From an uncultured Geobacter sp. (GTDB lineage: Bacteria; Desulfobacterota; Desulfuromonadia; Geobacterales; CAIOGM01): a DNA stretch of 49,932 nt. The position numbers and the translations under genes are program-made. Shown piece by piece: positions 25,364 to 33,301 of the stretch. The notes under the pieces were generated by a model. The model saw only the letters and a list, made by a program, of their open reading frames with translations. It made no database searches and had not been told where the DNA came from. The first letter of the stretch is position 1. Every line of letters starts with the position of its first letter. The DNA lies in NCBI GenBank assembly GCA_903902855.1, contig CAIUWK010000025.1, forward strand, positions 1-49,932, written 5' to 3'.

Positions 25364-26946
25364 TTACGGAGGGGATCTGCCTCGTCATCCTTGTGCAGCT
25401 TGTATTCGATGGCGTCCAGGAGTGCCTGATAAGAGGCCTCGATGATGTTCTCGGAGACCCCCACCGTTCCCCAGCGACTCTCCTTGTCCCCGGATTCGAT
25501 GAGTACCCGGATGGAGGATGCCGTTCCCTGACCGGCCGGGAGGACTCGCACCTTGTAGTCCAGAAGCTTCATTTCTTTCAGACGGGGATAGAATTTTTCC
25601 AGGGCCTTGCGCAGCGCGTTGTCCAGGGCGTTTACCGGGCCGTTTCCCTCGGCGGCGGTATGCTCCACCTTTCCCCCGACCCGAACCATGATCGTCGCCT
25701 CAGCCAGTGGTTTCTGGTCCTCATGGCGTTTTTCGTCGATGACCCGGAAGCCGATGACCGAGAAAAACTTCTTGTGGCTCCCCATCGCCTTCTTCATGAG
25801 AATCTCAAAGCTGGCCTCGGCCCCCTCGAACTGGTAGCCGCGGTTTTCCATCTCCTTGATGTTGTCCAGAATTTCCAGTGTTACCGGGTCCTTGCTGTCC
25901 AGGTTGATATGAAACTCCTGGGCCTTGACAAGGATGTTGGAGCGACCGGAGAGGTCGGAGATGAGGACCCTGGTGCTGTTTCCTACCAATTCGGGGCGGA
26001 TATGCTCATAGGTTTCCGGATGGCGCTGGATGGCGCTGACGTGCACCCCCCCCTTGTGGGCAAAGGCCGAATTCCCCACATAGGCCTGGTGTTTGTGAGG
26101 AGGAATGTTGGCCAGCTCGAAGACGTAACGGGAGAGATCCCGCAGGTGGCGGAGCTGTTCGTCGGTGACGCACTCCCGCTTCAGCTTCAGTTTGAGAGCC
26201 GGGATGATGGAGCAAAGGTTGGCGTTGCCGCACCGCTCGCCGAAACCGTTGATGGTCCCCTGAACATGGACGACCCCGTGCTGCACCGCCATGAGGGTGT
26301 TGGCCACGGCGCACTCGCCGTCGTTGTGGGTGTGGATACCCAGCGGGGTGGTGATATGTTGTCTCACCTCATCGATGATGGTTGCGATATCATGGGGAAG
26401 GTTGCCGCCGTTGGTGTCGCAGAGGCAGATGCAGTCCACCTGGGCGGCTTGTGCCGCCTGGAGGGTTTTGATGGCGTAACCGGGATTGGCCCGGTACCCG
26501 TCGAAGAAGTGTTCGGCGTCGTAGATGACCTCGGGGACGTGGGCCTTGAGGTAGACGAGAGAGTCATTGATCAGATCCAGGTTCTCCTCCAGGGAGATCC
26601 GCAGCGCCTCATGCACATGAAAGTCCCAGGTCTTGCCGAAGATGGTGACCACATCGGGGGTGGCCTCAATGAGGGTCCGGATGTTCTGATCCTTGTCCGG
26701 GGTAACTTTGGCCCGCCGGGTGGAGCCGAAGGCGGCGATTTTTGCCTGCTGCAGCTTCTCCTTCCGGATCTCTTTGAAAAAGGTGATGTCCTTGGGATTG
26801 CTCCCCGGCCACCCCCCTTCGATGTAGTGGATGCCGTTCTCGTCCAGTTTGTGGGCAATCCGGATCTTGTCTTCCACCAAAAAGGAGATATCTTCAGACT
26901 GCGTGCCGTCGCGCAGGGTGGTATCGTACAGTTTTACCAGGCTCAT
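25360..26946 (-). CDS. cimA: (R)-citramalate synthase
   Basis: Condenses pyruvate and acetyl-CoA to citramalate, the entry of the threonine-independent isoleucine pathway, demonstrated in Geobacter. 528 aa. [24 protein letters not shown] is the family catalytic start; [24 protein letters not shown] and [16 protein letters not shown] (HxH metal ligands) complete the TIM barrel. The C-terminal LeuA-type regulatory domain (about 400-528) has [22 protein letters not shown]. The long type distinguishes it from 2-isopropylmalate synthase, though homocitrate synthase-like relatives exist. It sits next to lysC (with a gap), as in other Geobacter to my knowledge. Confidence 0.92.
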   Translation of the reverse strand: MSLVKLYDTTLRDGTQSEDISFLVEDKIRIAHKLDENGIHYIEGGWPGSNPKDITFFKEIRKEKLQQAKIAAFGSTRRAKVTPDKDQNIRTLIEATPDVVTIFGKTWDFHVHEALRISLEENLDLINDSLVYLKAHVPEVIYDAEHFFDGYRANPGYAIKTLQAAQAAQVDCICLCDTNGGNLPHDIATIIDEVRQHITTPLGIHTHNDGECAVANTLMAVQHGVVHVQGTINGFGERCGNANLCSIIPALKLKLKRECVTDEQLRHLRDLSRYVFELANIPPHKHQAYVGNSAFAHKGGVHVSAIQRHPETYEHIRPELVGNSTRVLISDLSGRSNILVKAQEFHINLDSKDPVTLEILDNIKEMENRGYQFEGAEASFEILMKKAMGSHKKFFSVIGFRVIDEKRHEDQKPLAEATIMVRVGGKVEHTAAEGNGPVNALDNALRKALEKFYPRLKEMKLLDYKVRVLPAGQGTASSIRVLIESGDKESRWGTVGVSENIIEASYQALLDAIEYKLHKDDEADPLRK

Positions 26947-27133
26947 GCCGTCACCTCATCTACCGTGGAATTGGAATCAAACAGCGTTAAATGCATTTCA
27001 ACTATTTAGCCGGTTTCGGGATTTTTATCAAGGGAAAACCGGTAGATGATGGAAAGGGGAGGGGAAAGTCCGATATCTCCGTGACGGCCCAAGTCAGGCC
27101 CGGTGTGGCGGCGAATTGTCTCTGATGAGCAAT

Positions 27134-27466
27134 TCAATGTTTGGCGGAAGCCGGGGCACGTGTCCACGCAACATCCTTGGAAAGACCAGCTGTTCCAGCG
27201 GTCATCAGAAGGGATTCCGCACCCTTCATGCGAAGGGTCACGGGAACGTACTCATCTCTTTTAGCAGCATAAACTTCCCCGTTCCAGAAGTTGTGCGAAA
27301 CGTCGTAGGTAAGGCCACGCATAAGCTGTTTATTGATGGCCGCGGGGTTCGACGGGTCTTTGACGACAACAGCCAGGTAGCTCTTCCCGCTGCGCTGTAT
27401 CTCCATGACGATCTCTTTATTCGTTTGGTTCCAGGTGCCGAGGATCAGGTCTGCCGGGTTGTATGG
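27134..27466 (-). pseudogene. Truncated DUF2147/lipocalin-like remnant
   Basis: Immediately downstream of and in frame with brnA: after the brnA stop the frame reads YNPADLILGTWNQTNKEIVMEIQ and continues for about 110 codons to 27134 (VKDPSNPAAINKQLMRGL, HNFWNGEVYAAKRDEYVPV, LRMKGAESLLMTAG). The pattern GxW, ..EI.RSG..Y...V, NGEVY resembles secreted DUF2147-type proteins, but signal peptide and start are missing. Only an internal ATG (27406) exists, without a good ribosome binding site. I read it as a gene whose 5' part was lost when brnTA arrived. It could be translated by readthrough or reinitiation. Confidence 0.5.
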
Positions 27467-27823
27467 CTACGACTTTAACGGGTGCTCTTCCAGATATGTC
27501 CGCAAGGCATCATTCATGCGGGTCTGCCACCCTTTGCCGGTGGCTTTGAACGCCTCAATGATTGATAGATCATACCGGATAGGCAAAAGTTTTTTGGGTG
27601 CTTCAAGCCTAGGTCGACCAGGACCGCGTATAATTTTGGCCGAAGCCCAGTACGCTTCGACGGCTGCGGCATCGTTAGGATCGTAAGGATCAACCTCGGG
27701 ATCGTAATAAATAGAAGCGTCTGCGGCGCTATTACAGCGTAACCGTTCCCAGTCTGTTTTTGATTCGCCATTGGCGCGCATGCTCTTCAATTCTTCACTG
27801 GTATGACTAACTATTTTTTTCAT
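27467..27823 (-). CDS. brnA: BrnA-family antitoxin
   Basis: 118 aa; antitoxin of the type II BrnTA system, which binds and neutralises the BrnT ribonuclease and represses the operon. The C-terminal part (RPRLEAPKKLLPIRYDLSIIEAFKATGKGWQTRMNDALRTYLEEH) is the typical BrnA ribbon-helix-helix-like DNA-binding region. The N-terminal half (SKTDWERLRCNSAADASIYYDPEVDP) is also family-like (W.RL.....I.....P). It starts 1 nt after the brnT stop. Confidence 0.88.
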   Translation of the reverse strand: MKKIVSHTSEELKSMRANGESKTDWERLRCNSAADASIYYDPEVDPYDPNDAAAVEAYWASAKIIRGPGRPRLEAPKKLLPIRYDLSIIEAFKATGKGWQTRMNDALRTYLEEHPLKS

Positions 27824-27824
27824 A

Positions 27825-28082
27825 CTACAACTTCCTTTCTACGGCGCTTGCCTGGCGAAATGAAATAATCCTGACTGCTTTACCGCGTAGCGTATAGACA
27901 CATGACAACACAACAACCTCACCCTCAATATCTGCAAGGTCTTGCAAGCGGTGCTCTGTTGTAGTCATACAGGGTATGGTCAATTTGCGGGGAGACTCAT
28001 AGACCAGATAAGCATCATTAAAATCGAGGCTATGTTTTTCAAGAGTGCTTTGGCGATTATTTTCATCCCACTCGTATCTCAT
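27825..28082 (-). CDS. brnT: BrnT-family ribonuclease toxin
   Basis: 85 aa; RelE-fold mRNA-cleaving toxin. YEWDENNRQSTLEKHSLDFNDAYLVYESP is the signature N-terminus (F/YEWDxxKxxxNxxKHGxxF). ETEH-like TTEHRLQDLADIEGEVVVLSCVYTLRGKAVRIISFRQASAVERKL completes the fold, with the terminal RISFRxAxxxE motif. The toxin precedes the antitoxin, as usual for brnTA. The ATG has no ribosome binding site and sits at the predicted transcription start (see the promoter entry). Confidence 0.9.
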   Translation of the reverse strand: MRYEWDENNRQSTLEKHSLDFNDAYLVYESPRKLTIPCMTTTEHRLQDLADIEGEVVVLSCVYTLRGKAVRIISFRQASAVERKL

Positions 28083-28088
28083 ATTTAT

Positions 28089-28117
28089 TGTATATACGAT
28101 AACCTTGAAAATGACAA
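28089..28117 (-). promoter_or_regulatory. Promoter of brnTA
   Basis: Minus strand: TTGTCA (28117-28112), 17 nt, TATACA (28094-28089). The predicted start falls on or next to the brnT ATG (28082), implying a leaderless or nearly leaderless mRNA. TTAT and ATAA flank the -10 as a short dyad that could be the BrnA operator. Confidence 0.55.
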
Positions 28118-28199
28118 TAGAAATCCATACTGGCCAAACTGACCGAGCTTATTGAGCAGAGGGTGAAATCGTTACCCTGACGGGGAGGAGATAGGCGGG

Positions 28200-28240
28200 A
28201 AAAACGTGTCGAAAAAGGCCCTTTTTTGACACGTTTTTTT
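28200..28240 (+). terminator. Strong hairpin with T tract
   Basis: AAAACGTGTC (28201-28210) pairs with GACACGTTTT (28228-28237), the interior GAAAAAGG/CCTTTTTT extends the stem, and T residues follow. It is shaped like a Rho-independent terminator on the plus strand, but no gene precedes it. It may be a relic of lost sequence. Confidence 0.6.
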
Positions 28241-28277
28241 GCCATTTTACTTAATATATCCGTATACTTATCTCAAC

Positions 28278-28297
28278 AACTTCGGCGCGCCGAAGTT
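28278..28297. repeat. 20-bp perfect palindrome
   Basis: AACTTCGGCGCGCCGAAGTT is its own reverse complement over 20 bp, in a stretch without an intact gene. Such length suggests an operator, recombination site or mobile-element end; no companion copy was seen in the window. Confidence 0.6.
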
Positions 28298-28786
28298 TTG
28301 GTCTTTAACCTGCGGAAATCCACTTGGCGCCGTCGTAATTCGGCTGTTTTTACCTGGCTTTTACGACTCGAAAGACCTTCCCGACCCGGATATTTTTGCC
28401 TCGTAACGTCAAGGACAGGCAGGTGGAAGAGTATAAGATTCCTGCGAGGAAAGTTGTAATATTATCTTCGTCCCTACATAACGCCGTCGCTGCACCCCCA
28501 CCTTCTCTTGATGAAATCATCGAACGAGTGGCTACTCTATTTGGTATTGAGGCAACGACTCTTCCACATGGAATGGAGATATGGTCGAATACTCCAGCGG
28601 ATGCTGCCTGCTATAACTCAAATGACAATATTCATGAAATTATTGAGTAAGTAAAGAACTTAGTACGTCCCCCTCGGCCCGTTGTTTCCTTTCTTGTCGA
28701 GTGGCAAGGCGAGCGGATATAAAGCGAGTATGTGGTGGTCGCTCCGCAAAAGCCACCACAAGAAGACGTTGCTGAACTGAAAATGA

Positions 28787-28818
28787 AGCGGCGCCCCGAT
28801 AGTTATCGGGACGCCGCT
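28787..28818 (-). terminator. Hairpin, possible lysC-operon terminator
   Basis: AGCGGCGCCCCGATA (28787-28801) pairs with TATCGGGACGCCGCT (28804-28818), with one internal mismatch. On the minus strand it lies 100 nt beyond the lysC stop and is followed by TCATTTTC; on the plus strand it is followed by ATTTATTG. Either direction is possible. Confidence 0.45.
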
Positions 28819-28917
28819 ATTTATTGTTCTGATCAGGCTCTGCCGGGAAGTTTCACCGCGACAGGAATAAAGGAGTTACCGGTCCCCACTCCCCGGTCCC
28901 GGCTATTACTCCCGGCT

Positions 28918-30138
28918 TTACTCCCCGCCGGCCAGGCCGAAGGCCTCGTGGAGAACACGGACGGCCAGTTCGGTGTACTTGGCGTCCACGATGACGGAGA
29001 TCTTGATCTCCGAGGTGGAGATCATCTGGATGTTGATCCCTTCCTTGGCCAAGGTCTGGAACATCTTGGTGGCGACCCCGGCGTGGCTGCGCATTCCCAG
29101 GCCGACGATGGAGATCTTGCTGATGCTTTCGTCGGTGACCAGATCCCCTGCCTGAACCTCCGTGGCGGTTTCCTTGGTGACGGCCAGAGCCTTCTTGAAG
29201 TCGGCCTTGGTGACGGTGAAGGTGAAGTCGGTGAGCCCCGCCTCGCTGACATTCTGGACGATCATATCCACCGAGATGTTGGCCTCGGCAAGGGGGGAGA
29301 GGATCTTGGCGGCGATCCCAGGGGTGTCGGGAACGCGCATGACCGCGATCTTTGTTTCGTTCTTGTCGTAGGCGATGCCGGAGACGAGAATTGATTCCAT
29401 TTCTTTATCCTCCTTGGTAACCATGGTTCCGGGATTGTCATTAAAGCTGGAGCGGACGTGGATATCGACGTTGTATTTCTTGGCGAATTCCACGGAGCGG
29501 ATTTGCAGGACCTTGGCTCCCAGGCTTGCCAGTTCGAGCATCTCGTCGTAGGAGACCTTCTCCACCTTCCTGGCCCCCTCGCAGATGTTCGGGTCGGTGG
29601 TATAGACGCCGTCCACATCGGTATAAATCTCGCAGACATCGGCGGTGAGCGCCGCGGCCAGGGCCACTGCCGAGGTGTCGGAGCCGCCGCGTCCCAGGGT
29701 GGTGATGTTTCCGGCGGCATCAACCCCCTGGAAACCTGCCACCACGATGATGGTCCCCTCCTTGAGATCGGCCCGCATGTTCGTGTCGGGGATATCTTCG
29801 ATGCGCGCCTTGCTGAAGGCGCTGTCGGTGAGGATGGGGACCTGCCAGCCGTGGTACGATTTGGCCTTGTATCCCATGGATTTGAGGCAGATGGACAGGA
29901 GCGCGATGGAAACCTGCTCGCCGGACGCCACCAGCACATCGTACTCGCGGTTATCCGGGAAATCGCAGAGCTCGTTGGCCAGCGCCACGAGCTTGTTGGT
30001 TTCTCCGGACATGGCGGAGACGACCACGACCATGTCGTTGCCGGCATCGTAGGTCTTGGCGACCCTGCGGGCAACGTTGCGGATCCGTTCGATGCTTCCC
30101 ATCGAGGTGCCGCCGTATTTTTGAACGACAAGAGACAT
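28918..30138 (-). CDS. lysC: Aspartate kinase
   Basis: Phosphorylates aspartate, the first step to lysine, threonine, methionine and diaminopimelate. The start [19 protein letters not shown] (30138) follows AAGGAGGA; an upstream in-frame extension is not protein-like. 406 aa, the monofunctional size. KYGGTS is the kinase motif. [16 protein letters not shown] and [15 protein letters not shown] are substrate and nucleotide sites. Two C-terminal ACT domains (from about residue 265; [14 protein letters not shown] and [18 protein letters not shown]) imply feedback inhibition by lysine and/or threonine. It lies upstream of cimA, from which a 1.97-kb insert separates it. Confidence 0.96.
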   Translation of the reverse strand: MSLVVQKYGGTSMGSIERIRNVARRVAKTYDAGNDMVVVVSAMSGETNKLVALANELCDFPDNREYDVLVASGEQVSIALLSICLKSMGYKAKSYHGWQVPILTDSAFSKARIEDIPDTNMRADLKEGTIIVVAGFQGVDAAGNITTLGRGGSDTSAVALAAALTADVCEIYTDVDGVYTTDPNICEGARKVEKVSYDEMLELASLGAKVLQIRSVEFAKKYNVDIHVRSSFNDNPGTMVTKEDKEMESILVSGIAYDKNETKIAVMRVPDTPGIAAKILSPLAEANISVDMIVQNVSEAGLTDFTFTVTKADFKKALAVTKETATEVQAGDLVTDESISKISIVGLGMRSHAGVATKMFQTLAKEGINIQMISTSEIKISVIVDAKYTELAVRVLHEAFGLAGGE

Positions 30139-30228
30139 CTGAGAGTTCCTCCTTGAGCGTGACGGTGATGCCGGCGGCATCCCCGCCGTTTTGAGCGTCA
30201 GCCTTAATAGCAAGAATTGCCGTTGCGG

Positions 30229-30705
30229 TCAAAACATTTTTTTTACGAGTTCTCGCAGCTGTGCCGTTTTTTGTTCATACCCAAGCCCGTGGGGGATGAG
30301 GGTGACTATGCGGCACTCCTCGTCCGTCACGGAGATGCGAATCTCCAGAAATTCCGGGGAGAGTTCGTCGTCAAGACGTTCGGGCCACTCCACAATGCAG
30401 ACCCCGGCCCCGGCAAACTGTTCTTCGAACCCCAGGTCCCGGAGATCTTCTCCTGGTCGGAACCGGTAAAAATCGAAATGGTAGAGGGGGCAGCGCCCTT
30501 GATACTCATTGAGGATGGTGTAGGTTGGGCTGGTGATGGGGAGAGAGCGGTCCACACCCAGACCAAAGGCGACCCCCTGGGCAAAGCGGCTCTTCCCGGC
30601 ACCCAGGTCACCGGAGAGAGTCACGATGTCTCCCGGTTCCAGCACCCTGCCGAGACATTCCCCCAGGAGTTCGGTTTCCCCAACGCTCTGCGTGGTGATC
30701 GTCAT
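30229..30705 (-). CDS. tsaE: tRNA threonylcarbamoyladenosine biosynthesis ATPase TsaE
   Basis: P-loop ATPase that resets the TsaB-TsaD complex during t6A37 formation on ANN-decoding tRNAs. 158 aa. GDLGAGKSRFAQGVAFGLGV is the Walker A motif (GxxGAGKS/T with Ser/Arg following), SPTYTILNEYQG and LYHFDFYRF are characteristic, followed by CIVEWPERL. It starts 6 nt after the CBS gene stop. Confidence 0.94.
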   Translation of the reverse strand: MTITTQSVGETELLGECLGRVLEPGDIVTLSGDLGAGKSRFAQGVAFGLGVDRSLPITSPTYTILNEYQGRCPLYHFDFYRFRPGEDLRDLGFEEQFAGAGVCIVEWPERLDDELSPEFLEIRISVTDEECRIVTLIPHGLGYEQKTAQLRELVKKMF

Positions 30706-30710
30706 CGGTT

Positions 30711-31160
30711 TCAGGAGTTCATGGTCCGGATCATGTCGATGCGGGAGATGATTCCTACCAGCTTCTTCCCCTCCACCACCGGAACCGCATTGACCCGCTG
30801 TTCGGTCATGATGTCGGCGGCCCTGCTCACCGGGTCGCCGGGGGCGACGGTGACGACCTCATCGGTAAAGATATCCCCCACGCTCCGCCCTGTGACCTTT
30901 TTCAGCTCCTTCTCGAATTTCTTGTCACTCTCCAGATAGATGACCCAGTCGAAGAGGGAGATAACCGTGGGGATGTGCAGGCTTTTGTCCTGGCCGATGA
31001 GATCGGTTTCGGTGACGATCCCCAGCAGGTTCCCTCCGTCATCCACCACCGGGACGCTCCCGACCCGATGAGTTGTGAAGAGGTTTGCCAGCTCCCGAAC
31101 CGAGGTCTCTTTGGTTACGGTAATCAACTGCGTGGTCATTATCTCGCCGACGCTCTGCAT
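30711..31160 (-). CDS. Tandem CBS-domain protein
   Basis: 149 aa containing two CBS domains: VGEIMTTQLITVTKETSVRELANLFTTHRVGSVPVVDDGGNLLGIVTETDLI and, after a linker, GDIFTDEVVTVAPGDPVSRAADIMTEQRVNAVPVVEGKKLVGIISRIDMI. CBS pairs bind adenine nucleotides and regulate partners. No effector domain is attached, so the target is unknown. Lying between nnr and tsaE, an order also found in relatives, suggests a conserved function. Confidence 0.92.
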   Translation of the reverse strand: MQSVGEIMTTQLITVTKETSVRELANLFTTHRVGSVPVVDDGGNLLGIVTETDLIGQDKSLHIPTVISLFDWVIYLESDKKFEKELKKVTGRSVGDIFTDEVVTVAPGDPVSRAADIMTEQRVNAVPVVEGKKLVGIISRIDMIRTMNS

Positions 31161-31185
31161 GGGAATCTCCTGTTAAATGTAGAAA

Positions 31186-31255
31186 ACCTGGAACCCGGAA
31201 ACCGGGACCTGGGACCCGGGACCCGGAACCTCGAACCTCGAACCTAGAACCTTGA
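31186..31255. repeat. Tandem heptamer array, about 10 units
   Basis: ACCTGGA, ACCCGGA, AACCGGG, ACCTGGG, ACCCGGG, ACCCGGA, ACCTCGA, ACCTCGA, ACCTAGA, ACCTTGA: ten units of exactly 7 nt. The stop codon and last four residues (SSRF) of nnr lie inside it. Confidence 0.85.
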
Positions 31256-32788
31256 ACTTATGAATTTGTACGCATAGGGGAGCCGTTCCAGGACATCCGT
31301 GGCGGTGATGCCGATCTCCCCCTTTTCGGCCGCCACCAGGTCGGCGGCGCAGCCATGGAGGAATACCCCGAGTCTGCAGGCATCGAAGGGGGAATACCCC
31401 TGACCCAGGAGGGATGTCACGACACCGGTGAGGACATCCCCCATGCCGCCGGAGGCCATGCCGGGATTACCGCTGCCGTTGATGGATATCCGTCCGTCGG
31501 GGGCCGCGCAGATAGAACGAGCCCCCTTGAGAATGATATAAACCCCGAAACGAACCGCGGTGTCACGGGCGGCGGAAATCCGGTCCGCTTCGATCTGGGC
31601 CACGGAAATACCGATGAGTTGGGACATCTCTCCCGGATGGGGGGTGAGAACGATCGAATGCGAGGAGGCATTCCTCAGGAGCTCCTGCTGTTGCGAGATG
31701 GCGTTGATGGCATCGGCGTCCAGAACCAGAGGGAGCTCGATCTCATGAAGCAACCGGTGTACCAGTGTCACGGTTTCGCGACTTAGTCCGAGTCCCGGTC
31801 CCACCGCCACGGCGCTCTTCCCCTGGAGGAGACGATGTATCTCCGGCAGCGCCAGGGAGGAGAGGCAGGCCCGCCCCTCGTCATCAAGGGAGACGGTCAT
31901 CACTTCCGTGGTCTTGATCTCGAGAATGTCATGGAGTGACTCGGGGACAGCCAGCGTCACAAGGCCGGAACCGCTCCTGACGGCCGAGTTGGCAGTCAGG
32001 GTCGCAGCTCCCGTCTTGCCGCGGGAACCCGCGATGATGAGGACATGTCCGCATGATCCCTTGTGGGCTGTTCGCCTCCGGGGGCGAAGCAGGAGAGCCG
32101 CCGCCGCAGCATCCAGAAATTCGAGCCCGTGGCCCTTCGCCAAGAACGATTCGGGGATGCCTATCTCCACCACCTGAAGGTCACCCACGTACTCCGTCCC
32201 GGGATAGAGGACGTGACCTGTTTTGGCGCCGTCGAAGGTCACCGTCAACTCTGCCCGGATGGCCGTACCCAATACTTTGCCGGTGGTCCCGTGAATGCCG
32301 GAGGGGATGTCAACGGCCACCACCGGACGACCGGCAGTGTTGATGAGGTTCACGGCCCAGGCGGCAGGGCCGACGATCTCCCCGGAGAGGCCGGTGCCGA
32401 AGAGGGCGTCCACGATGATCGTGGACGCTGCCAGTTCGTCGGCCCAATCGGCAATTCCCGAGGGACAGAACTGTACACTGTCCAAGGGGAGCAACTCCAG
32501 GTTGCTCCGGGCGTCCCCCTTGATCTCCTCTCGGCGAGCCAGGACCAGGGTTCGGACCTGCCACCCCTGTTCCGCCAGGAGTCGGGCGATGACGTAGCCG
32601 TCCCCGCCGTTGTTCCCCTTGCCGGCGACGATCACCACTTTCCGGCAGGATGGGGCGCCGTACCGTTCATGGATGAGGAGGGCGCATCCGCGACCGGCGT
32701 TTTCCATGAGGGTGAGTCCAGAAACTCCGCGCTCGGTGATGGCGCGTCGGTCTGCCTCATGCATCGCTTCGGCTGTATAGAGTTTCAT
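31244..32788 (-). CDS. nnr: Bifunctional NAD(P)H-hydrate epimerase / ADP-dependent dehydratase
   Basis: Repairs hydrated NADH and NADPH. 514 aa in two domains. The N-terminal YjeF-N epimerase (about 1-215) has GKGNNGGDGYVIARLL and DALFGTGLSGE. The C-terminal carbohydrate-kinase-like dehydratase (about 225-514) has IAGSRGKTGAATLTANSAVRSGSGLVTLAVP, VLTPHPGEMSQL and GNPGMASGGMGDVLTGV. Its last codons fall in a heptamer array. It starts 1 nt after the acpS stop. Confidence 0.96.
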   Translation of the reverse strand: MKLYTAEAMHEADRRAITERGVSGLTLMENAGRGCALLIHERYGAPSCRKVVIVAGKGNNGGDGYVIARLLAEQGWQVRTLVLARREEIKGDARSNLELLPLDSVQFCPSGIADWADELAASTIIVDALFGTGLSGEIVGPAAWAVNLINTAGRPVVAVDIPSGIHGTTGKVLGTAIRAELTVTFDGAKTGHVLYPGTEYVGDLQVVEIGIPESFLAKGHGLEFLDAAAAALLLRPRRRTAHKGSCGHVLIIAGSRGKTGAATLTANSAVRSGSGLVTLAVPESLHDILEIKTTEVMTVSLDDEGRACLSSLALPEIHRLLQGKSAVAVGPGLGLSRETVTLVHRLLHEIELPLVLDADAINAISQQQELLRNASSHSIVLTPHPGEMSQLIGISVAQIEADRISAARDTAVRFGVYIILKGARSICAAPDGRISINGSGNPGMASGGMGDVLTGVVTSLLGQGYSPFDACRLGVFLHGCAADLVAAEKGEIGITATDVLERLPYAYKFISSRF

Positions 32789-33166
32789 CTATGACTCCAA
32801 GATCACCATGGCCAAGGCCATCCCCCCATCGTGGGAGAGGGAGAGATGGGACCGGACGACATTACGTTCCCGCAGACGCTCCTGCGCCACCGGGGTGAAG
32901 CGGAAGAGCGGTTTGTCCAGGCTGTCATGGGTAACTTCCACATCCTGCCACCCGATCCCCTCGCGGATACCCATCCCCAGAGCCTTGACAAAGGCCTCCT
33001 TGGCGGCGAAGCGGGCGGCGTAGTGCTGGGCGCAGGCTTTCCGGGGACGGCAGTAATCCCGTTCCGCAGGGGTGAAGAGGCGATTGAGGAGCGCCTCGTT
33101 CTGCTCATCAACGAACCGCTGGAAGCGCGCCACCTCCACGATGTCCACTCCGGTACCCATTATCAT
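32789..33166 (-). CDS. acpS: Holo-[acyl-carrier-protein] synthase
   Basis: Transfers phosphopantetheine from CoA to acyl carrier protein. About 125 aa with start MIMGTGVDIVEVARF (33166; an alternative Met is two codons later at 33160). The frame is open further upstream but that part is repeat DNA. GTGVDIVEV holds the Mg-binding Asp, FAAKEAFVKALG the catalytic Glu/Lys motif, and SLSHDGGMALAMVIL the C-terminal strand. No good ribosome binding site is visible, and the repeat array comes to within 16 nt of the start. Confidence 0.93.
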   Translation of the reverse strand: MIMGTGVDIVEVARFQRFVDEQNEALLNRLFTPAERDYCRPRKACAQHYAARFAAKEAFVKALGMGIREGIGWQDVEVTHDSLDKPLFRFTPVAQERLRERNVVRSHLSLSHDGGMALAMVILES

Positions 33167-33181
33167 GACGGAAAGCCGGGG

Positions 33182-33299
33182 ACCTGGGACTGGGGACCGG
33201 TACGACGAACCCGGAACGTAGAACATAGAACGTAGAACGTAGAACGTAGAACGTAGAACGTAGAACCCTGAACCTTGAACCTTGAACCTTGAACCTGCA
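33182..33299. repeat. Tandem heptamer array, about 17 units
   Basis: ACCTGGG, ACTGGGG, ACCGGTA, a 6-nt CGACGA, ACCCGGA, then six ACGTAGA plus one ACATAGA, ACCCTGA, three ACCTTGA and ACCTGCA. The long run of identical ACGTAGA units looks like recent expansion. It fills the serA-acpS gap. Confidence 0.9.
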
Positions 33300-33301
33300 T
33301 C

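Larger units (their letters stand above)
28083..28917. other. 835-bp AT-rich gap between lysC and brnT, gene debris
   Basis: Holds the brnT promoter, a strong hairpin (28200-28240), a 20-bp perfect palindrome (28278-28297) and, on the plus strand, an open frame about 28339-28650 with no ATG start. Its end (SLDEIIERVATLFGIEATTL) faintly resembles the DnaA-like tail of REP-associated transposases, too weakly to call. A GC hairpin (28787-28818), an imperfect GTGGTGG/CCACCAC hairpin (28732-28758) and three 7-mer repeat units (about 28879-28905) complete it. I see no intact gene. Confidence 0.5.

Noticed and set aside
25309..27009. 566-aa frame antisense to cimA
   Set aside because: Shadow of cimA; no recognisable domain and no ribosome binding site.
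28396..28650. 84-aa frame as a transposase gene
   Set aside because: Only a TTG start, no upstream site, and only a faint resemblance to the tail of REP-associated transposases; described as debris instead.
2617..33299. Heptamer arrays as CRISPR
   Set aside because: Units are 7 nt with no spacers; no cas genes in the window.
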